Below are positions 19,644 through 28,421 of a stretch of 64,000 nt of DNA, piece after piece. Below the pieces are notes generated by a model. It had not been told where the DNA came from. It did not search any database and saw nothing but the letters and a program-made list of their open reading frames with translations. The stretch lies in contig NZ_CAXUSG020000003.1 in the NCBI RefSeq assembly GCF_964253915.1, forward strand, positions 1 to 64,000, read 5' to 3'. Numbering within the stretch: the stretch's first letter is position 1; the number at the start of each line of letters is the position of its first letter. Source of the stretch: Metarhizobium sp964253915. Its GTDB lineage: Bacteria; Pseudomonadota; Alphaproteobacteria; Rhizobiales; Rhizobiaceae. The position numbers and the translations under genes were made by a program.

Positions 19644-20425
19644 GATTGCCCGTCCCTGCTCCAGTAGTGATAACGATAGACTTCCGCAAAACCCAGCTTG
19701 CCGTAGAGGCCCAGAGCCGCTTCGTTGGTCGTCACCACCTGCATCCATGCGGAGCGGGCGCCGCGCATGCGCGCCCAGCGCAAGGCCGAGGACAGGATTT
19801 CGATACCGAGGCCACGGCGGCGCTCGGAGGGAGCGACCGCAAGCATCATCACGCCGGCAAGATCGTTGTCCTGCACGCAGAGCACCGAGGCGACCGCCCC
19901 CTTGCCCGGGTCCTCGATGACGAACAGGCCGGACGGCGGCTTGATAGCGCTCAAAATTTCGGCCAACGCCGGCTTGCGAATGGGATCGGCCTCTTCCACC
20001 TTCAGGCTGGCATCGACGAAATAACCGATGTCGTGGCTCGGCAGGTGGTCCATGGTGTCGGGCAGTTCGATCGTCGCCAGGTCGGCACTCAGCACACTGA
20101 CGCTTTCGAAACGCTGCCATCCCTCATTCGCCAGCAGCCCGATCAGCGCCGGCGGCGCCAGCGGCGTTTCCCGCACGACGAGCGGCCGGCCATAGGCCTC
20201 GAAACGCTTGCGGGCCTTTTCCAGCCGAATGTCCGCATCGCGGAAATCACCCGGATCGAGCGGCACGACACAATTGAGCCGCAACGAAGGGTGACCCGCC
20301 GTCAGGCGCACCTGCCAGCTGCCGTCATACTGCACCGCCGCCGCCGGCCATGCACGAAAACCCACCGCTTCCAGCCGGCGCACCGCCGGCAGGTCTACAG
20401 TGTTGGACGATTCTGCGTTCATCAA
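19640..20425 (-). CDS. GNAT family N-acetyltransferase
   Basis: Protein of 261 residues. The C-terminal half (about 130-255) is a GNAT domain with the acetyl-CoA pyrophosphate-loop motif around RRRGLGIEIL and the late strand-helix NEAALGLYGKLGFAEVYRYHYW. The N-terminal half is a degenerate second GNAT-like unit. The substrate is unknown. It sits between argJ (6-bp gap) and mutT (4-bp overlap), so it is co-transcribed with arginine synthesis and nucleotide-pool repair. Confidence 0.88.
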   Translation of the reverse strand: MMNAESSNTVDLPAVRRLEAVGFRAWPAAAVQYDGSWQVRLTAGHPSLRLNCVVPLDPGDFRDADIRLEKARKRFEAYGRPLVVRETPLAPPALIGLLANEGWQRFESVSVLSADLATIELPDTMDHLPSHDIGYFVDASLKVEEADPIRKPALAEILSAIKPPSGLFVIEDPGKGAVASVLCVQDNDLAGVMMLAVAPSERRRGLGIEILSSALRWARMRGARSAWMQVVTTNEAALGLYGKLGFAEVYRYHYWSRDGQS

Positions 20426-20431
20426 TCCCTG

Positions 20432-21673
20432 TCAGCTCCGGTAGTCGCCATTGATGACGACATATTCCTTGGTCAGGTCGCAGGTCCAGACGGTCGCCGT
20501 GCCGTCGCCGAGGCCAATGTCGACCCTGACGTCTATATCCTCCTGCTTCATGGCCGCCGAGGTCGCCGCTTCCGAATAGGCCGGATCGCGTTCGCCATCG
20601 ACGGCGACACGAATGCCGCCGAACCAGATCGCCAGCCGGTCGCGGTCGGCCATTTCGCCGGACTTGCCGACAGCCATGACCACGCGGCCCCAGTTGGCAT
20701 CTTCGCCGGCAACTGCCGTCTTGACCAGCGGCGAATTGGCGATCGACAGCGCGATACGCTTGGCGGCCGCGTCGTTCTCCGCGCCGGTCACGGTGACGGC
20801 CACCATCTTGCGAGCGCCTTCGCCATCACGGACAACCTGCAGGGCAAGATCCTTGAGCAGATCGTTGAGGGCTGCACGGAAGCTTGCAAGGCGGACATCG
20901 TCGGCCGTTTCCACCCGTGCCTGCCCATCGGCTGCCGCTGCACCCGTAGCAAACAGAAGCAGCGTGTCGGAGGTCGAGGTGTCGCTGTCGACTGTCACCG
21001 AGTTGAAGGTCGGGCCGACACCCTCCGACAGCAGCGCCTGAAGCGCGGCCGGCGCGATGTCGGCGTCGGTGGCAACAAAGGACAGCATCGTCGCCATGTC
21101 AGGCGCGATCATGCCGGCACCCTTGGCGATGCCGTTGATGGTGACGGCCACGCCGCCGATCTCGGCCGTGCGGGTGGCGACCTTCGGATAGGTATCCGTG
21201 GTCATGATCGCCTTCGACGCCTCGAACCAGAAATCGCCTGCGGCATCCTTGGCCATGGCATCGAGCACGCCGGAAAATTTCGTGGCATCGAGCGGTTCGC
21301 CAATGACGCCGGTCGAGGCGAGATAGACCTCGTTTTCGCCGCAGCCGACAGCGGCGGCAGCCGACTGCGCCGTCAGCGCCGTGGCCTCGCGGCCCTTCTT
21401 GCCGGTAAAGGCATTGGCATTGCCCGAATTGACGACGACGGCGCGTGCCGTGCCGTGCGACAGATTGGCGCGGCAGAAATCCACCGGCGCCGACGGGCAT
21501 TTCGAGCGGGTGAAGACACCGGCAACCGAGGCCGGCTTGTCGAACACCATCAACAGGACGTCCGTCCGGTTCTTGTATTTGATCCCGGCGGAGGCAGTTG
21601 CCATGCGCACGCCGCGCAAGGCCGGAACGGTGGCGAAGGATTTTGGGGCGAGCGGGGAAACGGAACCGGACAT
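20432..21673 (-). CDS. argJ: Bifunctional glutamate N-acetyltransferase / amino-acid acetyltransferase
   Basis: ArgJ of 413 residues, which recycles acetyl groups from N-acetylornithine to glutamate. The self-cleavage site DMATML lies near residue 192; the Thr becomes the N-terminal nucleophile of the beta chain. The GAGMIAPD motif just before it is intact. The start at 21673 begins the conserved MSGSVSPLAP; the open frame upstream runs through a terminator hairpin and is not used. Confidence 0.96.
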   Translation of the reverse strand: MSGSVSPLAPKSFATVPALRGVRMATASAGIKYKNRTDVLLMVFDKPASVAGVFTRSKCPSAPVDFCRANLSHGTARAVVVNSGNANAFTGKKGREATALTAQSAAAAVGCGENEVYLASTGVIGEPLDATKFSGVLDAMAKDAAGDFWFEASKAIMTTDTYPKVATRTAEIGGVAVTINGIAKGAGMIAPDMATMLSFVATDADIAPAALQALLSEGVGPTFNSVTVDSDTSTSDTLLLFATGAAAADGQARVETADDVRLASFRAALNDLLKDLALQVVRDGEGARKMVAVTVTGAENDAAAKRIALSIANSPLVKTAVAGEDANWGRVVMAVGKSGEMADRDRLAIWFGGIRVAVDGERDPAYSEAATSAAMKQEDIDVRVDIGLGDGTATVWTCDLTKEYVVINGDYRS

Positions 21674-21690
21674 CTGACAGACCCTGGAGA

Positions 21691-21719
21691 AGGAAAGAGC
21701 CCGTCTGGCAGACGGGCTC
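21691..21719 (-). terminator. Terminator of the parvulin gene
   Basis: Perfect inverted repeat GAGCCCGTCTG / CAGACGGGCTC (21697-21719), followed in the minus direction by TTTCC. It separates the foldase gene from argJ. Confidence 0.8.
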
Positions 21720-21725
21720 CGGGGA

Positions 21726-22565
21726 TTATTGCTTGTTGGCTTCTTCGTAGCCCTTGCGCAGGGCTTCGTCGGAGATCTCGACCTTGGATTCGGTCTTCGC
21801 CTTGTTGAGGAGTTCAAGATACTTGTCGCGGATGACGATGTTGCGAACCTGGTCCTGCACCTGCTCGAACGGCGGCGGCGGGGCGATGCGCTTGTCTTCG
21901 ACCTTGATGATGTGGAAGCCGAACTGGCTCTTCACCGGGGTCTTGGTGTAGGCACCCTTTTCCAGCGCGAAGGCAGCGTCTTCGAATTCCTTGACCATGC
22001 GGCCCTTGGCGAAATAACCGAGGTCGCCACCGTCGGACTTGTTGGAATCCGTGGACTTTTCCTTGGCCAGCTCGATGAAATCCTTGCCGGCGTCGAGGTC
22101 GGCGATGATCGCCTTGGCCTCTTCCTCGGTCTTCACCAGGATGTGGCGGGCATGCACTTCTTCTTCCTGCGGCAGGGCTGCGACTTCCTTGTCGTAGCGG
22201 GCCTTGACCTCTTCCGGCTTCAGCGCATCGACGACATGCTTGCGGAAATAGGCACTGTGCAGCTCGCGCTCGGAAAGGTACTGCATGCGGGTCTTGAAGT
22301 CGTCGGTCTTGTCCAGGCCCTCGGCGGAAGCGCCCTTGGCGAGAAGCTTGACGTCGATGATGCTGGAGAGAGCCGCGATCTTCTTCTGCTCGTCCGGCAG
22401 CTGTGCCAGCTGCGGGTCGAGACCGGCAATGGCGATGTCGAGTTCGGACTGGTGGATCGGCAGATCGCCGACCTTGGCCACCACGGCGTCCTCGGCCAGC
22501 GCGGGCATCTGAAGGCCGACAAGCGTCGCGAACGCCATCGCAGCCAGTTTATTGTAGCTCAGCAT
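21726..22565 (-). CDS. Periplasmic peptidyl-prolyl isomerase, parvulin type
   Basis: Protein of 279 residues: signal peptide with a hydrophobic core and ALA-type cleavage (about 1-24), an N-terminal helical chaperone region, then a PpiC/parvulin domain (about 130-230) with the motifs HARHILVKTEEEA, GGDLGYF and SQFGFHIIKV. It should help outer-membrane or secreted proteins fold, like SurA/PrsA. It is divergent from secA, the export motor, with a 243-bp shared upstream region. Confidence 0.92.
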   Translation of the reverse strand: MLSYNKLAAMAFATLVGLQMPALAEDAVVAKVGDLPIHQSELDIAIAGLDPQLAQLPDEQKKIAALSSIIDVKLLAKGASAEGLDKTDDFKTRMQYLSERELHSAYFRKHVVDALKPEEVKARYDKEVAALPQEEEVHARHILVKTEEEAKAIIADLDAGKDFIELAKEKSTDSNKSDGGDLGYFAKGRMVKEFEDAAFALEKGAYTKTPVKSQFGFHIIKVEDKRIAPPPPFEQVQDQVRNIVIRDKYLELLNKAKTESKVEISDEALRKGYEEANKQ

Positions 22566-22666
22566 GAATTAACCTTTCGGAATGAAACCGGCTCTCAGCT
22601 CTTCGCAATTCCGGTCAAAAACGTCCTCAACACCAGAATGTGGCCATTCTGTATCGGCTTGTCCCG

Positions 22667-22695
22667 TTGACATCAATCGACCCCCCTCTTATCTG
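22667..22695 (+). promoter_or_regulatory. Sigma-70-type promoter of secA
   Basis: TTGACA (22667-22672), 17-nt spacer, TATCTG (22690-22695), about 110 bp before the secA ATG. The -35 is a perfect consensus and the spacing optimal. A small inverted repeat, CAGAATG / CATTCTG, lies just upstream at 22634-22651. Confidence 0.75.
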
Positions 22696-22808
22696 TCACG
22701 CAACCTCGCGTCCAGAAAAGTTTCCGGCCGTATTGCGCCTATCTGCCGAAATTCGGCATTTGATCCAGGTCCGATCGCCCGGGACATCATTCAGAAAGGG
22801 CCATCGTT

Positions 22809-25535
22809 ATGGTCAGTTTTGGCGGCCTAGCCCGCAAGCTCTTCGGCTCCTCGAACGAGCGCCGTGTGAAGTCGTATCGGCCTCAGGTCCAGGCGATCAA
22901 TGCGCTGGAAGAGAGCATGAAGGCGCTCTCCGACGAGCAGCTCGCCGGCAAGACCGCGGAGTTCCGCAAGCAGCTGGACGCGGGCAAGAGCCTGGACGAT
23001 CTTCTGGTGCCGGCCTTCGCCGTGGTTCGCGAGGCCTCCCGCCGCGTCCTCGGCCTGCGTCCCTTCGACGTGCAGCTGATCGGCGGCATGATCCTCAACG
23101 ACAACGCCATCTCCGAAATGAAGACCGGTGAAGGCAAGACGCTGGTGGCGACCCTGCCGGTCTATCTCAACGCGCTCGCCTCGCGCGGCGTGCACGTCGT
23201 GACGGTGAACGATTACCTCGCCAGCCGCGACGCCGCCACCATGGGCCGGCTCTACGGCTTCCTCGGCATGAGCACGGGCGTCATCGTCCACGGCCTGTCC
23301 GACGAGGAGCGCCGCGCGGCTTACGCCTGCGACATCACCTACGCCACCAACAACGAACTCGGCTTCGATTACCTGCGCGACAACATGAAGTATGAGCGCG
23401 GCCAGATGGTGCAGCGCGGCCATGCCTTCGCCATCGTCGACGAAGTGGACTCGATCCTGGTCGACGAAGCACGCACGCCGCTGATCATCTCCGGTCCGCT
23501 CGACGACCGCTCCGACCTCTACAACACCATCGACGCCTTCGTGCCGCTTCTCTCGTCCGAAGACTACGAGATCGACGAGAAGCAGCGTTCGGCCAATTTC
23601 TCCGAAGTCGGCACAGAAAAGCTTGAAAACCTGTTGCGCGACGCCGGCCTGCTCAAGGGCAACGCGCTCTACGACGTCGAAAACGTTGCGATCGTCCACC
23701 ACATCAACAACGCGCTGAAAGCCCACAAGCTGTTCCAGCGTGACAAGGACTACATCGTCCGCAACAACGAAGTGGTGATCATCGACGAATTCACCGGCCG
23801 CATGATGCCGGGCCGCCGTTATTCGGAAGGCCAGCACCAGGCACTCGAAGCCAAGGAAAAGGTGCAGATCCAGCCGGAAAACCAGACGCTGGCTTCCGTC
23901 ACCTTCCAGAACTACTTCCGCATGTACGACAAGCTCGCCGGCATGACCGGCACGGCATCGACGGAAGCGGAAGAATTCGCCAACATCTACCGGCTCGACG
24001 TCGTCGAAGTGCCGACCAACCTGCCGATCAAGCGTATCGACGAAGACGACGAGGTCTACCGGACCGGCGAAGAGAAGTTCAAGGCGATCATCACCGAGAT
24101 CAAGGAAGCCCATTTGCGCGGCCAGCCGGTTCTGGTCGGCACGACCTCGATCGAAAAATCCGAACTGCTCGCCGAATTGCTGAAAAAGACCGGATTCAAC
24201 AACTTCCAGGTCCTCAACGCCCGCTACCATGAGCAGGAAGCCTACATCGTCAGCCAGGCCGGCGTTCCCGGCGCGGTGACGATCGCCACCAACATGGCCG
24301 GCCGTGGTACCGACATCCAGCTCGGCGGCAACGTCGACATGCGCCTGGAGCGCGAGCTGGAAGGTGTCGAGGCAGGTCCGGAACGCGATGCCCGTGAGCA
24401 GGCGATCCGTGCCGAAGTGCAGGAACTGAAGCAGAAGGCGCTCGCCGCAGGCGGTCTCTACGTCATCGCCACGGAACGCCACGAAAGCCGCCGTATCGAC
24501 AACCAGCTGCGCGGTCGTTCCGGCCGCCAGGGCGACCCGGGCCGCTCGAAGTTCTACCTGTCGCTGCAGGACGACCTGATGCGCATCTTCGGCTCCGAGC
24601 GCATGGACAGCATGCTGACCAAGCTCGGCCTGAAGGAAGGCGAGGCGATCGTCCATCCCTGGATCAACAAGGCCCTGGAACGCGCGCAGAAGAAGGTCGA
24701 AGCCCGCAACTTCGACATCCGCAAGAACCTGCTCAAGTACGACGACGTGCTCAACGACCAGCGCAAGGTGATCTTCGAGCAGCGCATCGAGCTGATGGAC
24801 GCCGAAAGCGTGACCGAAACCGTCGCCGACATGCGCAACGAGACGATCGAAGCCATGGTTGCCCGCCACATTCCCGAGCGGGCCTATGCCGAACAGTGGG
24901 ACGGCGAAGGCCTGCAGAACGCCGTGCTGCAGACGCTCAACCTCAACCTGCCCATCCAGGATTGGCTGAAGGAAGAGGGCATCGGCGAAGAAGACGTGCT
25001 CGAACGCATCACCGCCGCCGTGGACGCTGCGACCGCCGACAAGGCCGAACGGTTCGGCCCTGAGATCATGACCTACGTCGAACGCTCGATCGTGTTGCAG
25101 ACGCTGGACCACCTCTGGCGCGAGCACATCGTCAATCTCGATCACCTGCGTTCGGTCGTCGGTTTCCGCGGCTATGCCCAGCGCGACCCGCTGCAGGAAT
25201 ACAAGTCGGAAGCCTTCGAACTCTTCCAGGCCCTGCTCAACAACCTCCGCCAGATGGTCACGACGCAGCTGATGCGCGCCGAACTGGTGCGTGAGGCGGC
25301 CGACGCGCCGCCGCCGAGCCTGCCCGCCATGGAAGGCCATCACCTCGACGCCACCACCGGCGAGGACGATTTCGCCGGCCAGGCCGTTCTCGGAGCAGCC
25401 GAAATCATCGTGCCGCCGGAACAGCGCGATCCGCAGGATCCGCGCACCTGGGGCAAGATCGGCCGTAACGAGACCTGCCCCTGCGGCTCCGGCAAGAAGT
25501 ACAAGCACTGCCACGGCGCCTTCGAAGCCGTCTGA
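22809..25535 (+). CDS. secA: Preprotein translocase ATPase SecA
   Basis: SecA of 908 residues. DEAD-type motor with Walker A MKTGEGKT near residue 105, the VDEVDSILVDEARTPLI block, preprotein cross-linking domain, second motor domain (TNMAGRGTDI), helical scaffold and a C-terminal zinc motif CPCGSGKKYKHC that binds SecB and ribosomes. It drives export through SecYEG. AAGGG precedes the ATG. It is monocistronic, with its own promoter and terminator. Confidence 0.99.
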   Translation: MVSFGGLARKLFGSSNERRVKSYRPQVQAINALEESMKALSDEQLAGKTAEFRKQLDAGKSLDDLLVPAFAVVREASRRVLGLRPFDVQLIGGMILNDNAISEMKTGEGKTLVATLPVYLNALASRGVHVVTVNDYLASRDAATMGRLYGFLGMSTGVIVHGLSDEERRAAYACDITYATNNELGFDYLRDNMKYERGQMVQRGHAFAIVDEVDSILVDEARTPLIISGPLDDRSDLYNTIDAFVPLLSSEDYEIDEKQRSANFSEVGTEKLENLLRDAGLLKGNALYDVENVAIVHHINNALKAHKLFQRDKDYIVRNNEVVIIDEFTGRMMPGRRYSEGQHQALEAKEKVQIQPENQTLASVTFQNYFRMYDKLAGMTGTASTEAEEFANIYRLDVVEVPTNLPIKRIDEDDEVYRTGEEKFKAIITEIKEAHLRGQPVLVGTTSIEKSELLAELLKKTGFNNFQVLNARYHEQEAYIVSQAGVPGAVTIATNMAGRGTDIQLGGNVDMRLERELEGVEAGPERDAREQAIRAEVQELKQKALAAGGLYVIATERHESRRIDNQLRGRSGRQGDPGRSKFYLSLQDDLMRIFGSERMDSMLTKLGLKEGEAIVHPWINKALERAQKKVEARNFDIRKNLLKYDDVLNDQRKVIFEQRIELMDAESVTETVADMRNETIEAMVARHIPERAYAEQWDGEGLQNAVLQTLNLNLPIQDWLKEEGIGEEDVLERITAAVDAATADKAERFGPEIMTYVERSIVLQTLDHLWREHIVNLDHLRSVVGFRGYAQRDPLQEYKSEAFELFQALLNNLRQMVTTQLMRAELVREAADAPPPSLPAMEGHHLDATTGEDDFAGQAVLGAAEIIVPPEQRDPQDPRTWGKIGRNETCPCGSGKKYKHCHGAFEAV

Positions 25536-25568
25536 CGACCGGCCTCACCGCCCTTCACACACATTGCG

Positions 25569-25596
25569 ATGCCGCCTTCGGGCGGCATTTTTGTTT
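25569..25596 (+). terminator. Terminator of secA
   Basis: Stem ATGCCGCC / GGCGGCAT with a TTCG tetraloop, followed by TTTTGTTT, 34 bp after the secA stop. Confidence 0.88.
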
Positions 25597-25701
25597 GCCG
25601 CGGTGCCACCCGTCAGCCGGATCGAACCCCCGGCCTTGAACCGTTTCTTAATGCTGATCTGACAAGACTCCAGCCGTTGTTTTGCGTCATCAAGGTTCTG
25701 C

Positions 25702-27123
25702 GTGTTGAATATGGCGTTCATCGAAACTGCCGAACGACTGCTGCCATCCGGCCTGCGCGCCGTGGTGACGCCGTTGCTGCGCAAGGTTTCGGCCGCCATC
25801 AGCGGTGACGGGGAAAAGGCCGCGGCACAGCGCATGGCGCTTACCGCCTTCGTTATCCGCGTCGTCAGCGCCGCCATCGCCTTCGTTTCCCAGATCATCC
25901 AGGCCCGCATCATGGGCGAATTCCAGTACGGCATCTTCGTGTTCGTCTGGGTGATGGTCGTGCTGTTCGGCAATCTCTCCTGCCTCGGCTTCCACTCGAC
26001 GGTAATCCGCTTCCTGCCGCAATACCGGGCCGTGGGCGCGCTGGACGAGATCCGCGGGCTGACGGTGACCGTGCGCATCTTCGCCATGCTCTCGGCAAGC
26101 GCGCTGGCCGTCGTCGGCTATATCGGCATCACGCTGTTCAGCGCCTCGATCGAAACCTATTACGCCGTGCCGCTGTTCCTCGGCCTGTTCACCCTGCCGA
26201 TGATCGCCCTCGGCGATGTCCTTGACGGCACGGCCCGCGCCAACAGCTGGGCGGTGACGGCGCTGAGCCCGACCTACATCATCCGCCCGACCCTGATCCT
26301 CGTCTTCATGCTGCTCGCGGTGCAAGCGGGCGCGGCCCATACAGCCGAGACGGCGATGCTGGCGGCATTGGCGGCCACCTACGTCACGACACTTGGCCAG
26401 TTCCTCACCGTCACCTGGCGTCTCGGCAAGCGCTATATCCGCGGCACCATGAAGATCGATTTCTTCGCCTGGCTGCGTTTTGCCGTACCGATCTTCCTGA
26501 TTGAAGGTTTCGGCTTTCTTCTGACCAATTCCGACGTGATCGTCGTCGGCCTCTATCTCGACCCGGAACACGTCGCCATCTATTTTGCCGCGACGAAGAC
26601 CATGGCCCTGGTGCAGTTCGTCTATTTCTCGGTGAAGGCGGCCGCCGCACCGCGCTTCTCGGCGATGATCGCCGAAAAGGACATGCGTGCGCTGGCAGGT
26701 TTTGCCGGAGAGACGGTTCGCTGGACCTTCTGGCCGTCATTGGCCGTCGGTCTCGCGGTGCTTGCCGTCGGCGAGCCGCTGCTATCACTGTTCGGCCCCG
26801 CGTTCACCGCCGGTTACGTGCTGATGGCCATCCTGTTCGCCGGCATTCTCTGCAAGGCGATGATCGGCCCCGGCGAAGTGCTGCTGACGATGGCCGGCCG
26901 GCAGAAGCTTTGTGTCGTGCTCTATGCCGGCGCGCTGACGGCAAACATCCTGCTGAACATCACCCTCATTCCGCTCTTCGGCCTGGTCGGGGCGGCATCC
27001 GCCGCCGCCGGCGCGATGATGGTCGAGGCGCTTTTGCTGCACATTGCCGTGCGGCGTTCGCTTGGCATCGTCCTCTTCGCCTTTGCCGATCCCCTTGCCC
27101 TCTTCAAGACAAAGGTCGCGTGA
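25702..27123 (+). CDS. Polysaccharide flippase / oligosaccharide export membrane protein (Wzx/MATE-like)
   Basis: Integral membrane protein of 473 residues with about 12 hydrophobic helices spread over the whole length and the family-typical segment around FQYGIFVFVWVMVVLFGN. Members flip lipid-linked saccharide units across the inner membrane. The GTG start at 25702 has AAGG 6 nt upstream; an ATG nine bases later is the alternative. The partner gene starts 2 bp after its stop. No glycosyltransferases are adjacent, so the glycan is unknown. Confidence 0.85.
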   Translation: MLNMAFIETAERLLPSGLRAVVTPLLRKVSAAISGDGEKAAAQRMALTAFVIRVVSAAIAFVSQIIQARIMGEFQYGIFVFVWVMVVLFGNLSCLGFHSTVIRFLPQYRAVGALDEIRGLTVTVRIFAMLSASALAVVGYIGITLFSASIETYYAVPLFLGLFTLPMIALGDVLDGTARANSWAVTALSPTYIIRPTLILVFMLLAVQAGAAHTAETAMLAALAATYVTTLGQFLTVTWRLGKRYIRGTMKIDFFAWLRFAVPIFLIEGFGFLLTNSDVIVVGLYLDPEHVAIYFAATKTMALVQFVYFSVKAAAAPRFSAMIAEKDMRALAGFAGETVRWTFWPSLAVGLAVLAVGEPLLSLFGPAFTAGYVLMAILFAGILCKAMIGPGEVLLTMAGRQKLCVVLYAGALTANILLNITLIPLFGLVGAASAAAGAMMVEALLLHIAVRRSLGIVLFAFADPLALFKTKVA

Positions 27124-27125
27124 TC

Positions 27126-28400
27126 GTGGCACAACCTCCTGTCTACAACGAAAGCATGAACAGCAGCGCCAACCGCATGGTCGGCGAGCTCGCGACCTCG
27201 CGGCTGGACCGGCCGGTCGCCGACGTGCATCTTCCGGTCGGACGCCCCGGGCGCGAGCTGAGCCTATACCCGGCGAGCATGGGTTATGACCTGCAGCAGG
27301 AAATCGACTTCCTGGCCAACCGCGCCATGGAGCCCAACGTTTTCTTCAACGGACGTTTCCTGGCGCCGGCGATGCCCCGTCTCGACGACCGGCAGGTGCG
27401 CCTGGCACTCATCCGCGACGAGGATGCCGGCCGCAGCCGCCTGCGGTTGGCAATGCCGTTTTCCGTTGAAAAACCGGGATTTTCGGTCGGCCCCTCGATC
27501 ATTCGCGTCTGGTCCAACCCTTTCGGCCCGCTCGGCACACCGCTGGTGGACGCCGAAGACGCGGCCGAAAGCATCGACAACCTCTTCGATGTGCTCGGCA
27601 GAAAATCCGCCGGCCTGCCGTCGATCCTGGTGATGCCGGACCTGCGCCTGAACGGCAATTTTGCCCAGCTCGCCAAGGCGATTGCCATCAGCCGCAACCT
27701 GCCGATCTCGACCATCGGCGCGTTCCGCAGGCCGATGCTGGAAAGCCTGCAGGATGGCGAGACCTATCTGAAACAGTCCATCTCCAAGCAACACCTGCGC
27801 GACATTCGCCGGCAATGGCGCGCGCTTTCCGCCCATGGAACGCTGACCTACAACGTCGCACGCCAGCCGGGCGAGATCCGTCACCGGATGGAAGAATTCC
27901 TGGCACTGGAGGCCAGCGGCTGGAAAGGCGCCAAGCGAACCGCCATGGTCGTCGATCGCTACCGCGCCGCCTTTGCCCGCGAAGCGATCACCAACCTCGC
28001 CGACAACGACGCGGTGCGCATCCACACACTCGACTTCAACGGCGAGGCGATCGCCTCCATGGTGGTGTTCATTACCGCCGGCGAGGCCTATACGTGGAAG
28101 ACCGCTTTCAACGAGAGCTTCGCCAAATTTTCTCCCGGCAAGCTGCTGGTCGCCGAGCTGACGGAATGGCACCTGGACGATGCCAACATCGTCCGCACCG
28201 ATTCCTGCGCCGTGCCCGATCACCCGATCATGAGCCGCTTCTGGGAAGAACGCGAGGACATGGGCACGCTGGTCGTCGGCCTGCAGCAGAATGGCGACCG
28301 CGACGTTCGTCAGGTCTCGGCGCAATTGCACCTCTATCGCAACACCCGCAACATGGCCCGCCTGCTGCGCGAAAAGATCCTGTCGCTCGCGGGACGTTGA
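27126..28400 (+). CDS. GNAT acyltransferase, CelD/BioF2-like
   Basis: Protein of 424 residues. The central part (about 200-350) carries the hallmarks of the Acetyltransf_6 / BioF2-like domain: a KQHLRDIRRQWRAL helix, EEFLALEASGWKG and the late YTWKTAFNESFAKFSPGKLL core. Such enzymes acylate exopolysaccharide or act in cellulose-type synthesis clusters. The GTG start at 27126 follows AAAGG; an ATG at 27156 is possible. It is coupled to the flippase 2 bp upstream, suggesting it modifies the exported glycan or its carrier; that is inference. Confidence 0.8.
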   Translation: MAQPPVYNESMNSSANRMVGELATSRLDRPVADVHLPVGRPGRELSLYPASMGYDLQQEIDFLANRAMEPNVFFNGRFLAPAMPRLDDRQVRLALIRDEDAGRSRLRLAMPFSVEKPGFSVGPSIIRVWSNPFGPLGTPLVDAEDAAESIDNLFDVLGRKSAGLPSILVMPDLRLNGNFAQLAKAIAISRNLPISTIGAFRRPMLESLQDGETYLKQSISKQHLRDIRRQWRALSAHGTLTYNVARQPGEIRHRMEEFLALEASGWKGAKRTAMVVDRYRAAFAREAITNLADNDAVRIHTLDFNGEAIASMVVFITAGEAYTWKTAFNESFAKFSPGKLLVAELTEWHLDDANIVRTDSCAVPDHPIMSRFWEEREDMGTLVVGLQQNGDRDVRQVSAQLHLYRNTRNMARLLREKILSLAGR

Positions 28401-28421
28401 TCGCCTGCTATCGATCTCGCT

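Noticed and set aside
19478..21808. 776-codon open frame antisense to argJ, GNAT and mutT
   Set aside because: It crosses three recognised genes and a terminator and has Arg/His-rich nonsense composition.
22827..25514. 895-codon open frame antisense to secA
   Set aside because: It mirrors SecA codon bias on the opposite strand, with runs of Val/Leu/His/Asp, no ribosome site and no domain. High-GC shadow frame.
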